Shown: positions 27,374 to 36,422 of the stretch, piece by piece
Position numbering within the stretch: the first letter of the stretch is position 1
Layout: every line of letters begins with the position of its first letter
Assembly: GCF_005780165.1 (NCBI RefSeq)
Contig: NZ_VAUV01000013.1
Location: forward strand, 62,001 to 126,000
Source: Phragmitibacter flavus
GTDB taxonomy: Bacteria; Verrucomicrobiota; Verrucomicrobiia; Verrucomicrobiales; Verrucomicrobiaceae
DNA: 64,000 nucleotides
Direction: 5' to 3'
The notes under the pieces: model-generated
Database searches by the model: none
What the model was told of the DNA's origin: nothing
The model's input: the letters and a program-made list of their open reading frames with translations, nothing else
Program-made: the position numbers and the translations under genes

Positions 27374-28651
27374 ATGCCCTCTCGCCGTCACTTCCTCAAA
27401 TCCACCTTCCCCCTCATCCTCGGCTCCTCCACCCTCGGCCGCGCCGGAGCCACCGCCCCCAACTCCCGCATCAACCTCGCCTGCATCGGACTCGGCGGAC
27501 AGGGCATTAGCAACCTCGGCAACTTCCTCGCCGACGAACGCGTGCAGATCACCACCCTCTGCGACGTTGACGCCAAACACCGCGAACGCGCCATGGCCAA
27601 AACCGGCCTCACCCCCGCCGATTGCTTCACCAATTATGGGGAAGCCCTCGCCCGACCCGGCATCGACGCCGTGATGAACGCCACCCCCGACCACTGGCAC
27701 GCCCACATTGCCATCGCCGCCGCCCAGGCCGGCAAAGACCTCTACTCAGAAAAACCCCTCGGAGCCAGCATTACCGAAGGCCGCGCCATCTGCAACGCCG
27801 TGCAAAAACACCAACGCATCCTCCAATGCGGCACCTGGCGTCGATCCAACATGAAAGTTCGCATGGCCTGCGAATTCGTCCGCAACGGCTACATTGGCGA
27901 ACTCAAAGAAATCCAACTCGGCGTCCCCGGCACCTTCGCCATCCGCGGCGGCTTCACCGGCCAGGAAAAATCCGAACCCATCCCCGCCCACTTCGACTAC
28001 GCCCAATGGCTCGGCAGCGCCCCCGACCGACCCTACACCGCCGCCCGCTGCCACTTCAACTTCCGCTGGATCAACGACTACTCTCCCGGCTACATCACCG
28101 ACTGGGGCGCGCACTTCGCCGACGTTGGCCAATGGGGCGCCGGAATGGACCACACCTCCCCCACCCACGTTCACGCCACCAAAGTCACCCGCCGCAACTC
28201 CAGCCTTTACGACGCCCCCGAGCAATACCACATCGAACTCCAATACCACGGCGGACCGCGCATCACCCTCTTCACCACCGACGACAAAGCCACCTACGGC
28301 ACCAAATTCATCGGCACCGAAGGCTGGATTTTCACCGAAAACGAAACCCTCAAAGCCAGCAACCTCGACATCCTGCGCACCAAACTCAAAGACACCGACA
28401 CCCAACTCCTCGTCTCCAAACATCACTTCCGCAATTTTATCGACGCCGTCCAAACCCGCGGTCCCGTCGCCGCCAACTCCGAATCTGCCCAACGCGCCGC
28501 CACCATCTGTCACCTCGCCAGCCTTTCCGCCCAACTCAACCGCCCCCTCACCTACAATCCCCAAACCGAAACCTTCGACTCCGACCCCGAAGCCAACACC
28601 TTCCTCACCCGCCCCATGCGCGACGGCGACCAATGGAAGCTCCCAGCATAG
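27374..28651 (+). CDS. Tat-exported Gfo/Idh/MocA-family oxidoreductase
   Basis: 425 residues. The twin-arginine signal SRRHFLKSTFPLIL matches the S-R-R-x-F-L-K consensus. The Rossmann domain has NLACIGLGGQGISN, the NAD(P)-binding EKP motif is KDLYSEKPLGASITEG, and a C-terminal substrate domain has FNFRWINDYSPGYITDWGAH. Exported Gfo/Idh proteins of this type are numerous in Verrucomicrobiota and Planctomycetota; the substrate is probably a sugar or inositol derivative. It follows the cytochrome gene on the same strand but is separated by two repeat elements. Confidence 0.88.
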   Translation: MPSRRHFLKSTFPLILGSSTLGRAGATAPNSRINLACIGLGGQGISNLGNFLADERVQITTLCDVDAKHRERAMAKTGLTPADCFTNYGEALARPGIDAVMNATPDHWHAHIAIAAAQAGKDLYSEKPLGASITEGRAICNAVQKHQRILQCGTWRRSNMKVRMACEFVRNGYIGELKEIQLGVPGTFAIRGGFTGQEKSEPIPAHFDYAQWLGSAPDRPYTAARCHFNFRWINDYSPGYITDWGAHFADVGQWGAGMDHTSPTHVHATKVTRRNSSLYDAPEQYHIELQYHGGPRITLFTTDDKATYGTKFIGTEGWIFTENETLKASNLDILRTKLKDTDTQLLVSKHHFRNFIDAVQTRGPVAANSESAQRAATICHLASLSAQLNRPLTYNPQTETFDSDPEANTFLTRPMRDGDQWKLPA

Positions 28652-28660
28652 CTTGAGTCT

Positions 28661-28690
28661 TTATCCCTTATCCCTTATCCTTTATCCTTT
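28661..28690. repeat. Seven-base tandem array (TTATCCC)
   Basis: Four units (two TTATCCC, two TTATCCT) fill the gap between the convergent stops of the Gfo/Idh gene and lpxA, ending at the lpxA stop codon. Confidence 0.85.
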
Positions 28691-29470
28691 CTAAGATCCC
28701 ACCATCCCCCGCTGGCTACCTTCAACAAAAGCCACCATGTGCGCCACCTCCGCCGTCATCCCGCCCTCGGACTTCAACCTCTCCACCGCCTGCGCCATGT
28801 TCAGCTTGCTCCTGAAAAAAGTCTTATATGCCTTGCGGATCGCCGCCACCTGATCGTCCCCATATCCATTCCTCTGCAAGCCCACCTGATTGATGCTCCG
28901 CGTCCTCGCCGGATTCCCATCCGCAATGGTAAACGGCATGCAGTCCTGCACAATCTTCGAACACCCACCGGTGATCGAATGTTTACCTAATCGACAAAAC
29001 TGATGCACCGCCGTCAGCCCCCCAAGAATGACGTGATCCTCCACGATCACATGCCCCGCCAGCGTCCCATTGTTCGAGAAAATCACATGATTCCCCACCA
29101 CACAGTCATGCGCGATGTGGCAGTAAGATAAAAAATGATTATGGCTCCCCACGATCGTTTTCGTTCCTGGCAAGGTCCCGCGATTCACCGTGCAAAACTC
29201 ACGAAACACATTGTCATCGCCCACCTCAAGATAAGTCGGCTCCCCCGCATACTTCAGATCCTGCGTCCGCTGACCGATGCTGGTAAAGGAGAAAAACTGA
29301 TTTCTCTCACCAATCACCGACGGCCCACAAATCGTCACGTGATTCTGCAGCGTGCAACCATCCCCAATTCTCACCCCTTCACCAATCACACAATACGGCC
29401 CCACGACCACGTCCTCCCCAATCACCGCGTCCGGGTGAACAATCGCCGTAGCATGAATTTGCGAAGCCAT
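28691..29470 (-). CDS. lpxA: UDP-N-acetylglucosamine acyltransferase
   Basis: 259 residues, the normal length. First step of lipid A synthesis, transferring hydroxyacyl groups from ACP to UDP-GlcNAc. Left-handed beta-helix hexapeptide repeats are seen from IHATAIVHPDAVIGEDVVVG onward. The catalytic His lies in YCHIAHDCVVGNH; the C-terminal helical domain contains QVGLQRNGYGDDQVAAIRKA. It follows the lpxC-fabZ gene by 41 bases, as one lipid A operon. Confidence 0.95.
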   Translation of the reverse strand: MASQIHATAIVHPDAVIGEDVVVGPYCVIGEGVRIGDGCTLQNHVTICGPSVIGERNQFFSFTSIGQRTQDLKYAGEPTYLEVGDDNVFREFCTVNRGTLPGTKTIVGSHNHFLSYCHIAHDCVVGNHVIFSNNGTLAGHVIVEDHVILGGLTAVHQFCRLGKHSITGGCSKIVQDCMPFTIADGNPARTRSINQVGLQRNGYGDDQVAAIRKAYKTFFRSKLNMAQAVERLKSEGGMTAEVAHMVAFVEGSQRGMVGS

Positions 29471-29511
29471 AGTCAGTTAGTAATCAGTCAAACCATCACC
29501 ATTCGCCGACC

Positions 29512-30825
29512 TCACATGTTCACCAAGCTAAACATCAAGTCCGCCTCGCTCACCACCTGACCGTTCACGATGCAGCGTCCCTTTGCCTGACCAATCGAAC
29601 GTTTCACTTTCAACATCTCCGTCTCGATAAACAGGATGTCCCCCGGCAAAACCGGCCGGCGCCACTTCACATTGTCCGCGCTCATGAAATAACCAATCTT
29701 GCCCTGATTCTCCGGTGCCCGCAGCAACAGGATCGACGCCACCTGCGCCATCGCCTCCAACTGCAACACGCCCGGCATGATCGGATGACCCGGGAAATGC
29801 CCCTGGAAAAACGGCTCATTGATCGTCACGTTCTTCACTCCTGTGCACTTCGTCTCGCCCTCAAAACCCACAATGCGATCCACCAAAAGGAATGGATAAC
29901 GATGCGGCAGAATCTTCATGATCTCATTGATCCCCAACACCGCCTCCCCATGCGGAATGCTCACCGGCACCGGCACCATCGACCGCATTTCTTCATACGA
30001 TTTCTTCAACTTCCGCGCCAGCTCCGTGTTCGGACCATGCCCCGGACGCACCGCAATCACGTGGCCCATGATGCGTTTTCCAAACAATGTCAAATCACCC
30101 ACGATATCGAGGATTTTGTGCCTCACAAACTCCTCATCAAACCGCATCGGATGTTTGCTCAACGCCGAATCCCCACGGATCACCACCGCACTCTCCAGCG
30201 TCCCCCCCTTGATCAGCCCTTTCTCCAGCAACGGCGCAATGTCCTCGTAAAAAACAAAAGTCCGCGCCGGAGCAATCTCCTTTTCATAAGTCTCGGGATT
30301 AATCTCCGTCGAATAAAACTGCGTCGTCCTCCCACCCGGACCCACATGCGTGCAGGAGATCCGAAACTTTTTGTCCGGCACAATCGTCAACAAACTGCCA
30401 TCGCGTGACTCCAGATGCATCGGCTCGCGCACTTCAAAGACCGACCTCAACTCCGCCTGCTCCACCCGACCGGCCTTCTTGATCAGTTCCACAAATGGCA
30501 GAGAACTCCCATCCGCGATCGGCGGCTCATTCGCGTCCATCTCCACAATCGCATTGTCAATCCCCATCCCTGTCAACGCCGACAGCACATGCTCCACCGT
30601 ATGCACAATCACGCCGCCTTCAGCAATCGTCGTCGACCGCTCCACTTTCTGCACCTTATCCACGGAAGCCTCAATGAACGGCTTGTCCTCCATATCGACC
30701 CGGCGGAACTTGATCCCAAACCCCGCAGGTGCCGGTTGCAGGGTCAGCGTAACCTTTTCGCCAGTATGCAACGAAGTGCCTTCGAGAGAAGCCGCTTTAG
30801 CCAGAGTGTGTTGACGGTCAGACAT
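29512..30825 (-). CDS. lpxC/fabZ: Bifunctional LpxC deacetylase / FabZ dehydratase
   Basis: 437 residues. Residues ~1-285 are UDP-3-O-acyl-GlcNAc deacetylase LpxC, with zinc-binding His in HTVEHVLSAL and HKILDIVGDL and active-site GHVIAVRPGHG. Residues ~295-437 are (3R)-hydroxyacyl-ACP dehydratase FabZ, with LPHRYPFLLVDRI, catalytic FFQGHFPGHPIMPGVL and EAMAQ. The fusion is known in Bacteroidota and some PVC bacteria; it joins the committed lipid A step with a fatty-acid step that competes for the same hydroxyacyl-ACP. Confidence 0.95.
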   Translation of the reverse strand: MSDRQHTLAKAASLEGTSLHTGEKVTLTLQPAPAGFGIKFRRVDMEDKPFIEASVDKVQKVERSTTIAEGGVIVHTVEHVLSALTGMGIDNAIVEMDANEPPIADGSSLPFVELIKKAGRVEQAELRSVFEVREPMHLESRDGSLLTIVPDKKFRISCTHVGPGGRTTQFYSTEINPETYEKEIAPARTFVFYEDIAPLLEKGLIKGGTLESAVVIRGDSALSKHPMRFDEEFVRHKILDIVGDLTLFGKRIMGHVIAVRPGHGPNTELARKLKKSYEEMRSMVPVPVSIPHGEAVLGINEIMKILPHRYPFLLVDRIVGFEGETKCTGVKNVTINEPFFQGHFPGHPIMPGVLQLEAMAQVASILLLRAPENQGKIGYFMSADNVKWRRPVLPGDILFIETEMLKVKRSIGQAKGRCIVNGQVVSEADLMFSLVNM

Positions 30826-31007
30826 GAACCGATTCCCTTAACCGCCTCAACCTCCGAGTCAAGCGCATCATCCACCCCCCTTGACCGCGAAGTGGCATTT
30901 CGTCCTGCTCATTGCCCTTTTGTCATCACGTCTCCACCTTGCCATTCCCACCACTCGCAGGTAGACTAATCTCCGATCCAAGGCCTCCTGGTCACTCCCG
31001 GTCAACC

Positions 31008-31241
31008 ATGCCCGATCCAGCCTCCATCCTCATCAAGGCCGTCTACTACGTGGGCCATGCCGTCGTAAGCTTCTTTGAACTGATCAAAACCGGCCAGGAT
31101 CGTCTTTCCGAAAACTCCCGCGTCGGCGAATCCCCCATGGACCAGGAATCCCGCGCCTGCGTGCAAAACATCATTGACCACTGGCACTGGATGTCTCTCA
31201 CTCTCATCGTGATCGCAGCCCTGCTCGCCTGGTTTTGGTAA
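31008..31241 (+). CDS. Small single-pass membrane protein, unknown
   Basis: 77 residues from ATG 31008. The N-terminus has an amphipathic stretch (ILIKAVYYVGHAVVSFFELI), a polar middle, then one C-terminal transmembrane helix (MSLTLIVIAALLAWFW). Divergent from lpxC-fabZ. It uses GC-rich codons, but it is short and has no recognised family, so it is only a likely gene. Confidence 0.5.
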   Translation: MPDPASILIKAVYYVGHAVVSFFELIKTGQDRLSENSRVGESPMDQESRACVQNIIDHWHWMSLTLIVIAALLAWFW

Positions 31242-31295
31242 AACTGGCTTTGGCTTCCCCTCAAAGGACCGCGAGTTTTTACTTCGCATCGGACC

Positions 31296-31312
31296 ACCGA
31301 CGTGCCGTCGGT
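31296..31312. repeat. REP-like hairpin (ACCGACG class)
   Basis: ACCGACG-TGC-CGTCGGT is a perfect 7-3-7 hairpin inside CGGACCACCG..CCGTCGGTCT; the same surrounding sequence recurs around 34595-34619. Confidence 0.75.
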
Positions 31313-31375
31313 CTCAGAACCAGGTTTGTCAATCCCACATCAAGGAATCGCTAAGTTGCCCATCTCACTTTACCT

Positions 31376-31410
31376 TTCCGCCTTCCGCCTTCCGCCTTTC
31401 GCCTTTCGCC
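31376..31410. repeat. Seven-base tandem array (TTCCGCC)
   Basis: Three TTCCGCC and two TTTCGCC units lie just downstream (9 bases) of the stop of the creC-like kinase gene. Confidence 0.85.
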
Positions 31411-31418
31411 TTTTCTTC

Positions 31419-32906
31419 CTACCCCGGCACCGCAAACACCGCCCTCACACCCCCACTCCCACGATTCCGGATCACCACCGTTCCTCCGTGCAGCGCCGCC
31501 GCCTCCTTCACAAAACACAATCCCAACCCGCTGCTCTTCTTCCCTGTTCCCGGCCTCGGCAGCGAATAAAACCTCTCAAAAATCCGCGACGCCGCATAAT
31601 CCGGCATCCCCGGTCCCTCATCCTCCACCAAAAACCTCACCCAGCGCTCCTCGTCATCGCGCTTCAATCTCACCAACACCACTCCACCATCCGGCGAAAA
31701 ATCCACCGCATTCTGCACCAGATTGCTCAACGCCGTGTGCAACAAAAACGCCTCCCCAAACACTTTCAATCCGTCCTCAATCTCGCACTTCACCCGCAAC
31801 TGACGCTGCTCCGCCACCGCCGTGAAATGCTCACACACCTCGCGCGCCACCGCACTTAAATCGACCTCCATCGCCGACTCTAAAAATTTCTGCTTCTCCA
31901 GCGCCGTCAGCTTCAACAGACGATCCAACAAATCCTGCAATCGCAACGACTCCAGCTGAATATTCCGCAAAAACTTCTGCCGCTGCGCCTCGTTCATCTC
32001 GCCTTCCTGCAACAACTCCGATGCCCCGCGAATCGCCGCCACCGGACTCTTCAACTCATGCGTCAACGTCTGCACATAATGCTCCACTGACTCCCGGTTC
32101 TCCAACACATCCCTCATCGACTCAAACGCCCCGCCCAACGTCTTCATCTCGCTCCCATGCAACCCCGGCAAACGCGGTCGCTCCCCCCTCGTAATCGCCC
32201 GCGCGTAATCCGTCAGCCGACGAATCGGACGCGTCGTCCACCGCGCCAGCAAAAACGACCCCATCATCATCGCCAAAACCAAACTCCCAATCGTCCGCTT
32301 CAACCACTCCTTCGTCTCATCCCGAAACATAAAAACGTTCTTCTGCGGCTTACCCAAACTCACCACCCCCACAATCCTCTCCTCCACAAAAATCGGCGCC
32401 CCGACAAACAGCATCGACGAGTTCTTGTCCTCCTCGTTCCATCGCGTCGACCTCGCTCCATACATGCCTTTTAACGTCAACAACACATCCCGCATCGACC
32501 GCACATCGCCCACCTGCTCCGGGTGCATCGAATCGAACAACACCCGCCCGTCCGCGTCCGTCACATACACTTCAAGATCCACTTCGGTCTTCACCAAAGA
32601 ATAGATTCGCGCCTCCAACACCCTCCCCTTCACCCCCACAAACGCTTCCTCCAACACCTTCGGATCAAAATTTCCCCCTGGCCCCAGATCCCGCTCCAGC
32701 AGCTCCGCCAGCAGGTTCGCCATGTCCACCATCCCCTCCTCCGCCGCCTCCAGATACTGCCTCTCCACCCGATCCAACACCTTGTCCATCATCAACCAAA
32801 ATCCCATCCCTGCAATCAAGGTAAACCCCGCCAGCAACCGCGACGTCAGCGACGCCGTGTTGATAAAGTGCATCACCAATCTGAAGTAAAAAGCCAGCCA
32901 CTTCAT
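31419..32906 (-). CDS. creC: CreC-like sensor histidine kinase
   Basis: 495 residues from ATG 32906, which has GGAAGG five bases upstream; a longer form in the frame is unlikely. Two membrane helices (LAGFTLIAGMGFWLMM and GSLVLAMMMGSFLLARW) bracket a periplasmic sensor domain, then HAMP-like TRPIRRLTDYARAI. The phospho-acceptor His is in LTHELKSPVAAIRG; the N-box is NLVQNAVDFS, G1 is DEGPGMPDY, and G2 is GLGLCFVKEAAALHGG. Similarity to CreC is reinforced by creB- and creD-like genes 2-5 kb away, although an opposite-strand gene separates it from them. Confidence 0.85.
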   Translation of the reverse strand: MKWLAFYFRLVMHFINTASLTSRLLAGFTLIAGMGFWLMMDKVLDRVERQYLEAAEEGMVDMANLLAELLERDLGPGGNFDPKVLEEAFVGVKGRVLEARIYSLVKTEVDLEVYVTDADGRVLFDSMHPEQVGDVRSMRDVLLTLKGMYGARSTRWNEEDKNSSMLFVGAPIFVEERIVGVVSLGKPQKNVFMFRDETKEWLKRTIGSLVLAMMMGSFLLARWTTRPIRRLTDYARAITRGERPRLPGLHGSEMKTLGGAFESMRDVLENRESVEHYVQTLTHELKSPVAAIRGASELLQEGEMNEAQRQKFLRNIQLESLRLQDLLDRLLKLTALEKQKFLESAMEVDLSAVAREVCEHFTAVAEQRQLRVKCEIEDGLKVFGEAFLLHTALSNLVQNAVDFSPDGGVVLVRLKRDDEERWVRFLVEDEGPGMPDYAASRIFERFYSLPRPGTGKKSSGLGLCFVKEAAALHGGTVVIRNRGSGGVRAVFAVPG

Positions 32907-32979
32907 GAAACCTTCCGCCCAGCCTCCCCGTTTCTCCCATCCCACGCAATCTCAACTTCACAAAAAACCTACCCCGTCC

Positions 32980-34518
32980 ATGCGCCTCCACCTGTTCCTA
33001 GTCCTCCTCATCACTCTCAGCACCTGCCTCCGTGCCGATGAAATCCGACTCAGGCCATCCACCTCTTCAAAAACCAAAATCCTTCAACCCGCCATTGATG
33101 CCGCCAACCCCCGCGACACTCTCATCCTCGCACCTGGCATTTACTTCGAAACCATCACCATCAACAAACCCCTCACCCTCCTCGGCCAACCCGGTGCCAT
33201 ACTCGACGGTTCCAAACCCATCACCACCCCCTGGACACCCGCCCCCGATCTCCCCCACGTCTACACCACCCCCTGCAAACACCGACCCGCCGGACTCCTC
33301 TTCCAAGACAAATTTATCGCCGCCCTCGACTTCGACCGCGCCCAAAAACCCGGCGACTGGCACTGGCAAACTCTTCTCAAAAACGGCCCGCCCCTCAGCC
33401 AGTTCACCCAAATCCGCGCCCTTTATATCTACCACCCCAGAGAAAAACTCATCTATCTCCGCCTCCCCGACAACGTCACTCCTTCCGACACCAATCTCGC
33501 CATCGTCCCCAACGACGCCCCTCTCATCACCATCGAAAACACCCAAAACGTCCAGATAAAAGATCTCAGCCTCCGTCACTCCGCCACCTCCATCCATCTT
33601 CAAAACAGCACCGATTCCACCATCGAAAAATGCCAGATCACCAGCTACGAAGAAACCGGCATCCTGCTCACTAACAACACCTCGCGCTGCACCATCCACA
33701 ACAATCAAATCACCCGCGGTGCCCTCGAAGAATGGCAGCCTCCCCTCACCGACGACAAACCCAACTACGAAATCTGGCGCATCCACAAAGACACCGGCTA
33801 CTACGACCGCGTCGCCATCAACCTTTTCCGCGCCGGCACCGCCAACCGCATCCTCCTCAACAACATCGACCGCGTCTTTGACGGCATCAATGTCGGCGAC
33901 TACTCCGTTGAAACCCTCGGCAAACCCCTGACCAACCCCGACCACGGACGCGACACTGAAATCGCCCACAACCTCATCGAAAACACCCGCGACTCCGCCA
34001 TCGAACTCGGCGGCGGCTGCATCAACGTCAACGTCCACCACAACACCCTGCGGCGCACCCACGGAGGCCTCCGTTTCAAAACCCCCCGCATCGGACCCGT
34101 CTTCATCCATCACAACCAGCTCATCGACGGCTCCCCCTTCAACATCTGGTTCAGCATGGACTCCTCCCCCGCCGAGGGCTTCCTCTATCACAACACCATC
34201 ACCGGCAAAAACCCTGCCGTCAGCATCCTCATCCACAAACCCACCGAAAAATTCACCACCCCGAACTGGCACTTCATCAACAACCTCATCCTCACCAAGG
34301 AAGGCATCTACAAATCCCGCAGTAAAGGCCTTCCCGACGACCTTCAAATTTCTGATCACAACCTCATCCAGCCCCCTGCCCCAATCGATCAACCCCTCGA
34401 AGCCGCCATCGACACCGGCACCGACCTCTCCATCCTTTTCAAAGGCAAGCTCCCCGACACCCAACCAACCACCTTCAAAGGCAAATCCCCCGACATGGGC
34501 GCCTCCGAATGGCGTTGA
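32980..34518 (+). CDS. Secreted right-handed parallel beta-helix protein
   Basis: 512 residues from ATG 32980, giving a signal peptide (MRLHLFLVLLITLSTCLRA). The body is a right-handed beta-helix (NosD/pectate-lyase-like repeats): ITIENTQNVQIKDLSLRHS, STIEKCQITSYEETGILLT, NRILLNNIDRVFDGINVGD and VNVHHNTLRRTHGGLRFKT. The C-terminal phrase SPDMGASEWR is typical of such exported proteins. Probable polysaccharide-active or binding protein. It starts 73 bases from the creC-like start, on the opposite strand. Confidence 0.8.
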   Translation: MRLHLFLVLLITLSTCLRADEIRLRPSTSSKTKILQPAIDAANPRDTLILAPGIYFETITINKPLTLLGQPGAILDGSKPITTPWTPAPDLPHVYTTPCKHRPAGLLFQDKFIAALDFDRAQKPGDWHWQTLLKNGPPLSQFTQIRALYIYHPREKLIYLRLPDNVTPSDTNLAIVPNDAPLITIENTQNVQIKDLSLRHSATSIHLQNSTDSTIEKCQITSYEETGILLTNNTSRCTIHNNQITRGALEEWQPPLTDDKPNYEIWRIHKDTGYYDRVAINLFRAGTANRILLNNIDRVFDGINVGDYSVETLGKPLTNPDHGRDTEIAHNLIENTRDSAIELGGGCINVNVHHNTLRRTHGGLRFKTPRIGPVFIHHNQLIDGSPFNIWFSMDSSPAEGFLYHNTITGKNPAVSILIHKPTEKFTTPNWHFINNLILTKEGIYKSRSKGLPDDLQISDHNLIQPPAPIDQPLEAAIDTGTDLSILFKGKLPDTQPTTFKGKSPDMGASEWR

Positions 34519-34530
34519 CGCATTTCTTCT

Positions 34531-34657
34531 GCCGACGTCACGTCGGCTCAGTTCCATGGAGCGCCGATGTTTCATCGGCCATCCCTCCCATCATCGGACC
34601 ACCGGCGTTCCGTCGGTCTGCCTTATCATTCGTGTGAATTCGTGTCCATTCGTGGTT
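34531..34657. repeat. Cluster of three REP-like hairpins plus a 10-base tandem repeat
   Basis: The 150-base gap between the beta-helix and creB stops holds GCCGACG-TCA-CGTCGGC (34531-34547), GCCGATG-TTT-CATCGGC (34563-34579) and ACCGGCG-TTC-CGTCGGT (34601-34617, one G-U pair). Three 10-base units starting ATTCGTG follow at 34628-34657. All stems are 7 bp with 3-base loops. The cluster may also end transcription from both sides. Confidence 0.8.
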
Positions 34658-34668
34658 GAAACACCCCC

Positions 34669-35397
34669 TCACCCCTCCCAAACCTCCGCCAACGAATACC
34701 CCAAGCCCCGATGCGTCACAATCGGCTCCACCCCCTCCTTCACCGCCTTCATCTTCGCGCGCAAGGACTTCACATGCGCATCCACCGTGCGCTCCATCGC
34801 CGCATCCGGCTCATCACTCGCACACTCCATCAACTGCGACCGCGAATACACCCGCCCCGGATGTTTCGCCATCGTTTTCAAAAGCCGGAACTCATAAGCC
34901 GATAGCGGCAACGCCGATCCAAAATAACGGATCAAACACCTTCCCTCATCCACCTCCACCGGCTTCACCACCAACGCACCTTCCGACAGCTCCACCCCAT
35001 CAACACGCGCCTTCCCATTGCCGTTATATCTCCTTAACACCGCCCTCACCCGAGCCGTCAACTCACGCGGGCTAAACGGTTTGCACAAATAATCATCCCC
35101 CCCAATCTCCAGCCCCACCACCCGGTCCACCTCCGTATTCCGTGCCGTCAGAAAAATCACCGGAACATCACTCAACCCCTGCAACTTCCGGCAAACCTCA
35201 AACCCTGACATGTCCGGCAATCCCACGTCGAGAATCAACAAAGAGAAATCCTCATCAACCATCACCCGCAACGCCTCCGCCCCCGTCCCCACCACCTTCG
35301 CCACAAACCCCTCCGACTCCAGCGAATACAGAATATTATCCGCTATCGACGGCTCATCCTCAACAATCAAAACCCGCGGTGATTGATTCACATTCAT
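34669..35397 (-). CDS. creB: CreB-like OmpR-family response regulator
   Basis: 242 residues from ATG 35397. The receiver domain has VLIVEDEPSIADNIL, phospho-acceptor Asp in LLILDVGLPDMSG and conserved Lys in DDYLCKPFSPREL. The C-terminal winged helix shows LSAYEFRLLKTMAKHPGRVY and VDAHVKSLRAKM. Upstream genes on the same strand are two small paralogous membrane proteins and creD, so this looks like an operon with its regulator last. The matching kinase is at 31419-32906. Confidence 0.88.
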   Translation of the reverse strand: MNVNQSPRVLIVEDEPSIADNILYSLESEGFVAKVVGTGAEALRVMVDEDFSLLILDVGLPDMSGFEVCRKLQGLSDVPVIFLTARNTEVDRVVGLEIGGDDYLCKPFSPRELTARVRAVLRRYNGNGKARVDGVELSEGALVVKPVEVDEGRCLIRYFGSALPLSAYEFRLLKTMAKHPGRVYSRSQLMECASDEPDAAMERTVDAHVKSLRAKMKAVKEGVEPIVTHRGLGYSLAEVWEG

Positions 35398-35480
35398 AAT
35401 ACAAACTTCATCTCTGATTTCGCTACCCACCGAATAAAAAATAGCCGTGTCTAAAAGCAAACGCTTCGAATCCATAAAGA

Positions 35481-35900
35481 TTAATCTCGATTCCAAGTTC
35501 GCAACTCTCTCCACCCATTTATTTCGACTCTTTGCGTTTCCCCTTCCGGCGGAAAAATAATGATTCTTACAGAAGCTGAGTTGAGCATGTGTCCGCCCCC
35601 GATACTGAAATAGAGGCCATCCGACTCCAAAGTAGCACCATCAAACCCCAACGCCTTCAAGTCAGGCGGCAACTTATCAACTGGAACAACAGCATGATCA
35701 TTACGTGATTCAATAATCAGCTTCTTATACAACGACTCTCCGGTATCATATACCTTCGACCAATCGTCATCAGACATGCTCGACAGATGCATCGCAATAT
35801 TCTTCGCCCCTTGCTCATACTGTCCTAATTGATATCCATACCAGAACACAGGAGAAAGGATCAACAGCATGCCAAGAATAATGCGCAGGTAAATTTTCAT
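35481..35900 (-). CDS. Small membrane-anchored protein, paralog of the next gene upstream
   Basis: 139 residues from ATG 35900 (MKIYLRIILGMLLILSP); ATG 35927 is also possible. One N-terminal signal-anchor, then SSMSDDDWSKVYDTGESLY, PPDLKALGFDGATLES and a beta-rich end. The order DW-(S)-x10-helix, then LKALGF, then a Gly-rich FSIGGG, matches the protein at 35955-36422 (ADWSLMF, VEKMGF, ISGGPG). They are probably tandem duplicates within the cre operon. Function unknown. Confidence 0.65.
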   Translation of the reverse strand: MKIYLRIILGMLLILSPVFWYGYQLGQYEQGAKNIAMHLSSMSDDDWSKVYDTGESLYKKLIIESRNDHAVVPVDKLPPDLKALGFDGATLESDGLYFSIGGGHMLNSASVRIIIFPPEGETQRVEINGWRELRTWNRD

Positions 35901-35954
35901 ATAATTCCAGATAAAGAACTTCTCCATAGCCAAAACGAATCACTCGCTCTTCTT

Positions 35955-36422
35955 CTAATCTAGAGCTCCATCCTCATCCAGATAAACATACTGTGGAGTT
36001 ATGCGACCACGCGTGGAGGAATAATACACCCCTCGTTTTCTAATAACTTGCCATGATGGCTCTCCATCATTTTTCGGATGAACTAAAACATCTACGCGAA
36101 CTCCTGGGCCTCCGCTGATACTTCGGTTGAACACAAATCCTTCTTCGTAAAAAACGACCGCTGGAAATCCCATTTTCTCCACCCCCTTTGACATCTGGAC
36201 GGACTTCACTCTTTCACCAAACGATGTGCCATCACTCAGAAGCTGTTGATGCCAACGGGCCGCCTCTTTAAACATCAGCGACCAATCCGCCTCACCATAT
36301 TGGTCAAGCTTCGCACCAATTCGCTCGATATCATGACCGATCAAAATCAAATGAACGGCGCAGGAAATGGGCCCCAGAAAAATGAAACCTATGATGACAA
36401 AACAAGAAAAAACCTTTTTCAC
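35955..36422 (-). CDS. Small membrane-anchored protein, paralog of the downstream gene
   Basis: 155 residues. The start is GTG 36422, overlapping the creD stop as GTGA and with AGGAGG a few bases upstream, which decides the start over longer frames. One hydrophobic anchor (FSCFVIIGFIFLGPISCAV), then YGEADWSLMFKEAARWHQQL, GVEKMGFPAVVFYEEGFVF and ISGGPGVRVDVLVHP. Translational coupling to creD suggests it works with that membrane protein. No family recognised. Confidence 0.68.
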   Translation of the reverse strand: MKKVFSCFVIIGFIFLGPISCAVHLILIGHDIERIGAKLDQYGEADWSLMFKEAARWHQQLLSDGTSFGERVKSVQMSKGVEKMGFPAVVFYEEGFVFNRSISGGPGVRVDVLVHPKNDGEPSWQVIRKRGVYYSSTRGRITPQYVYLDEDGALD

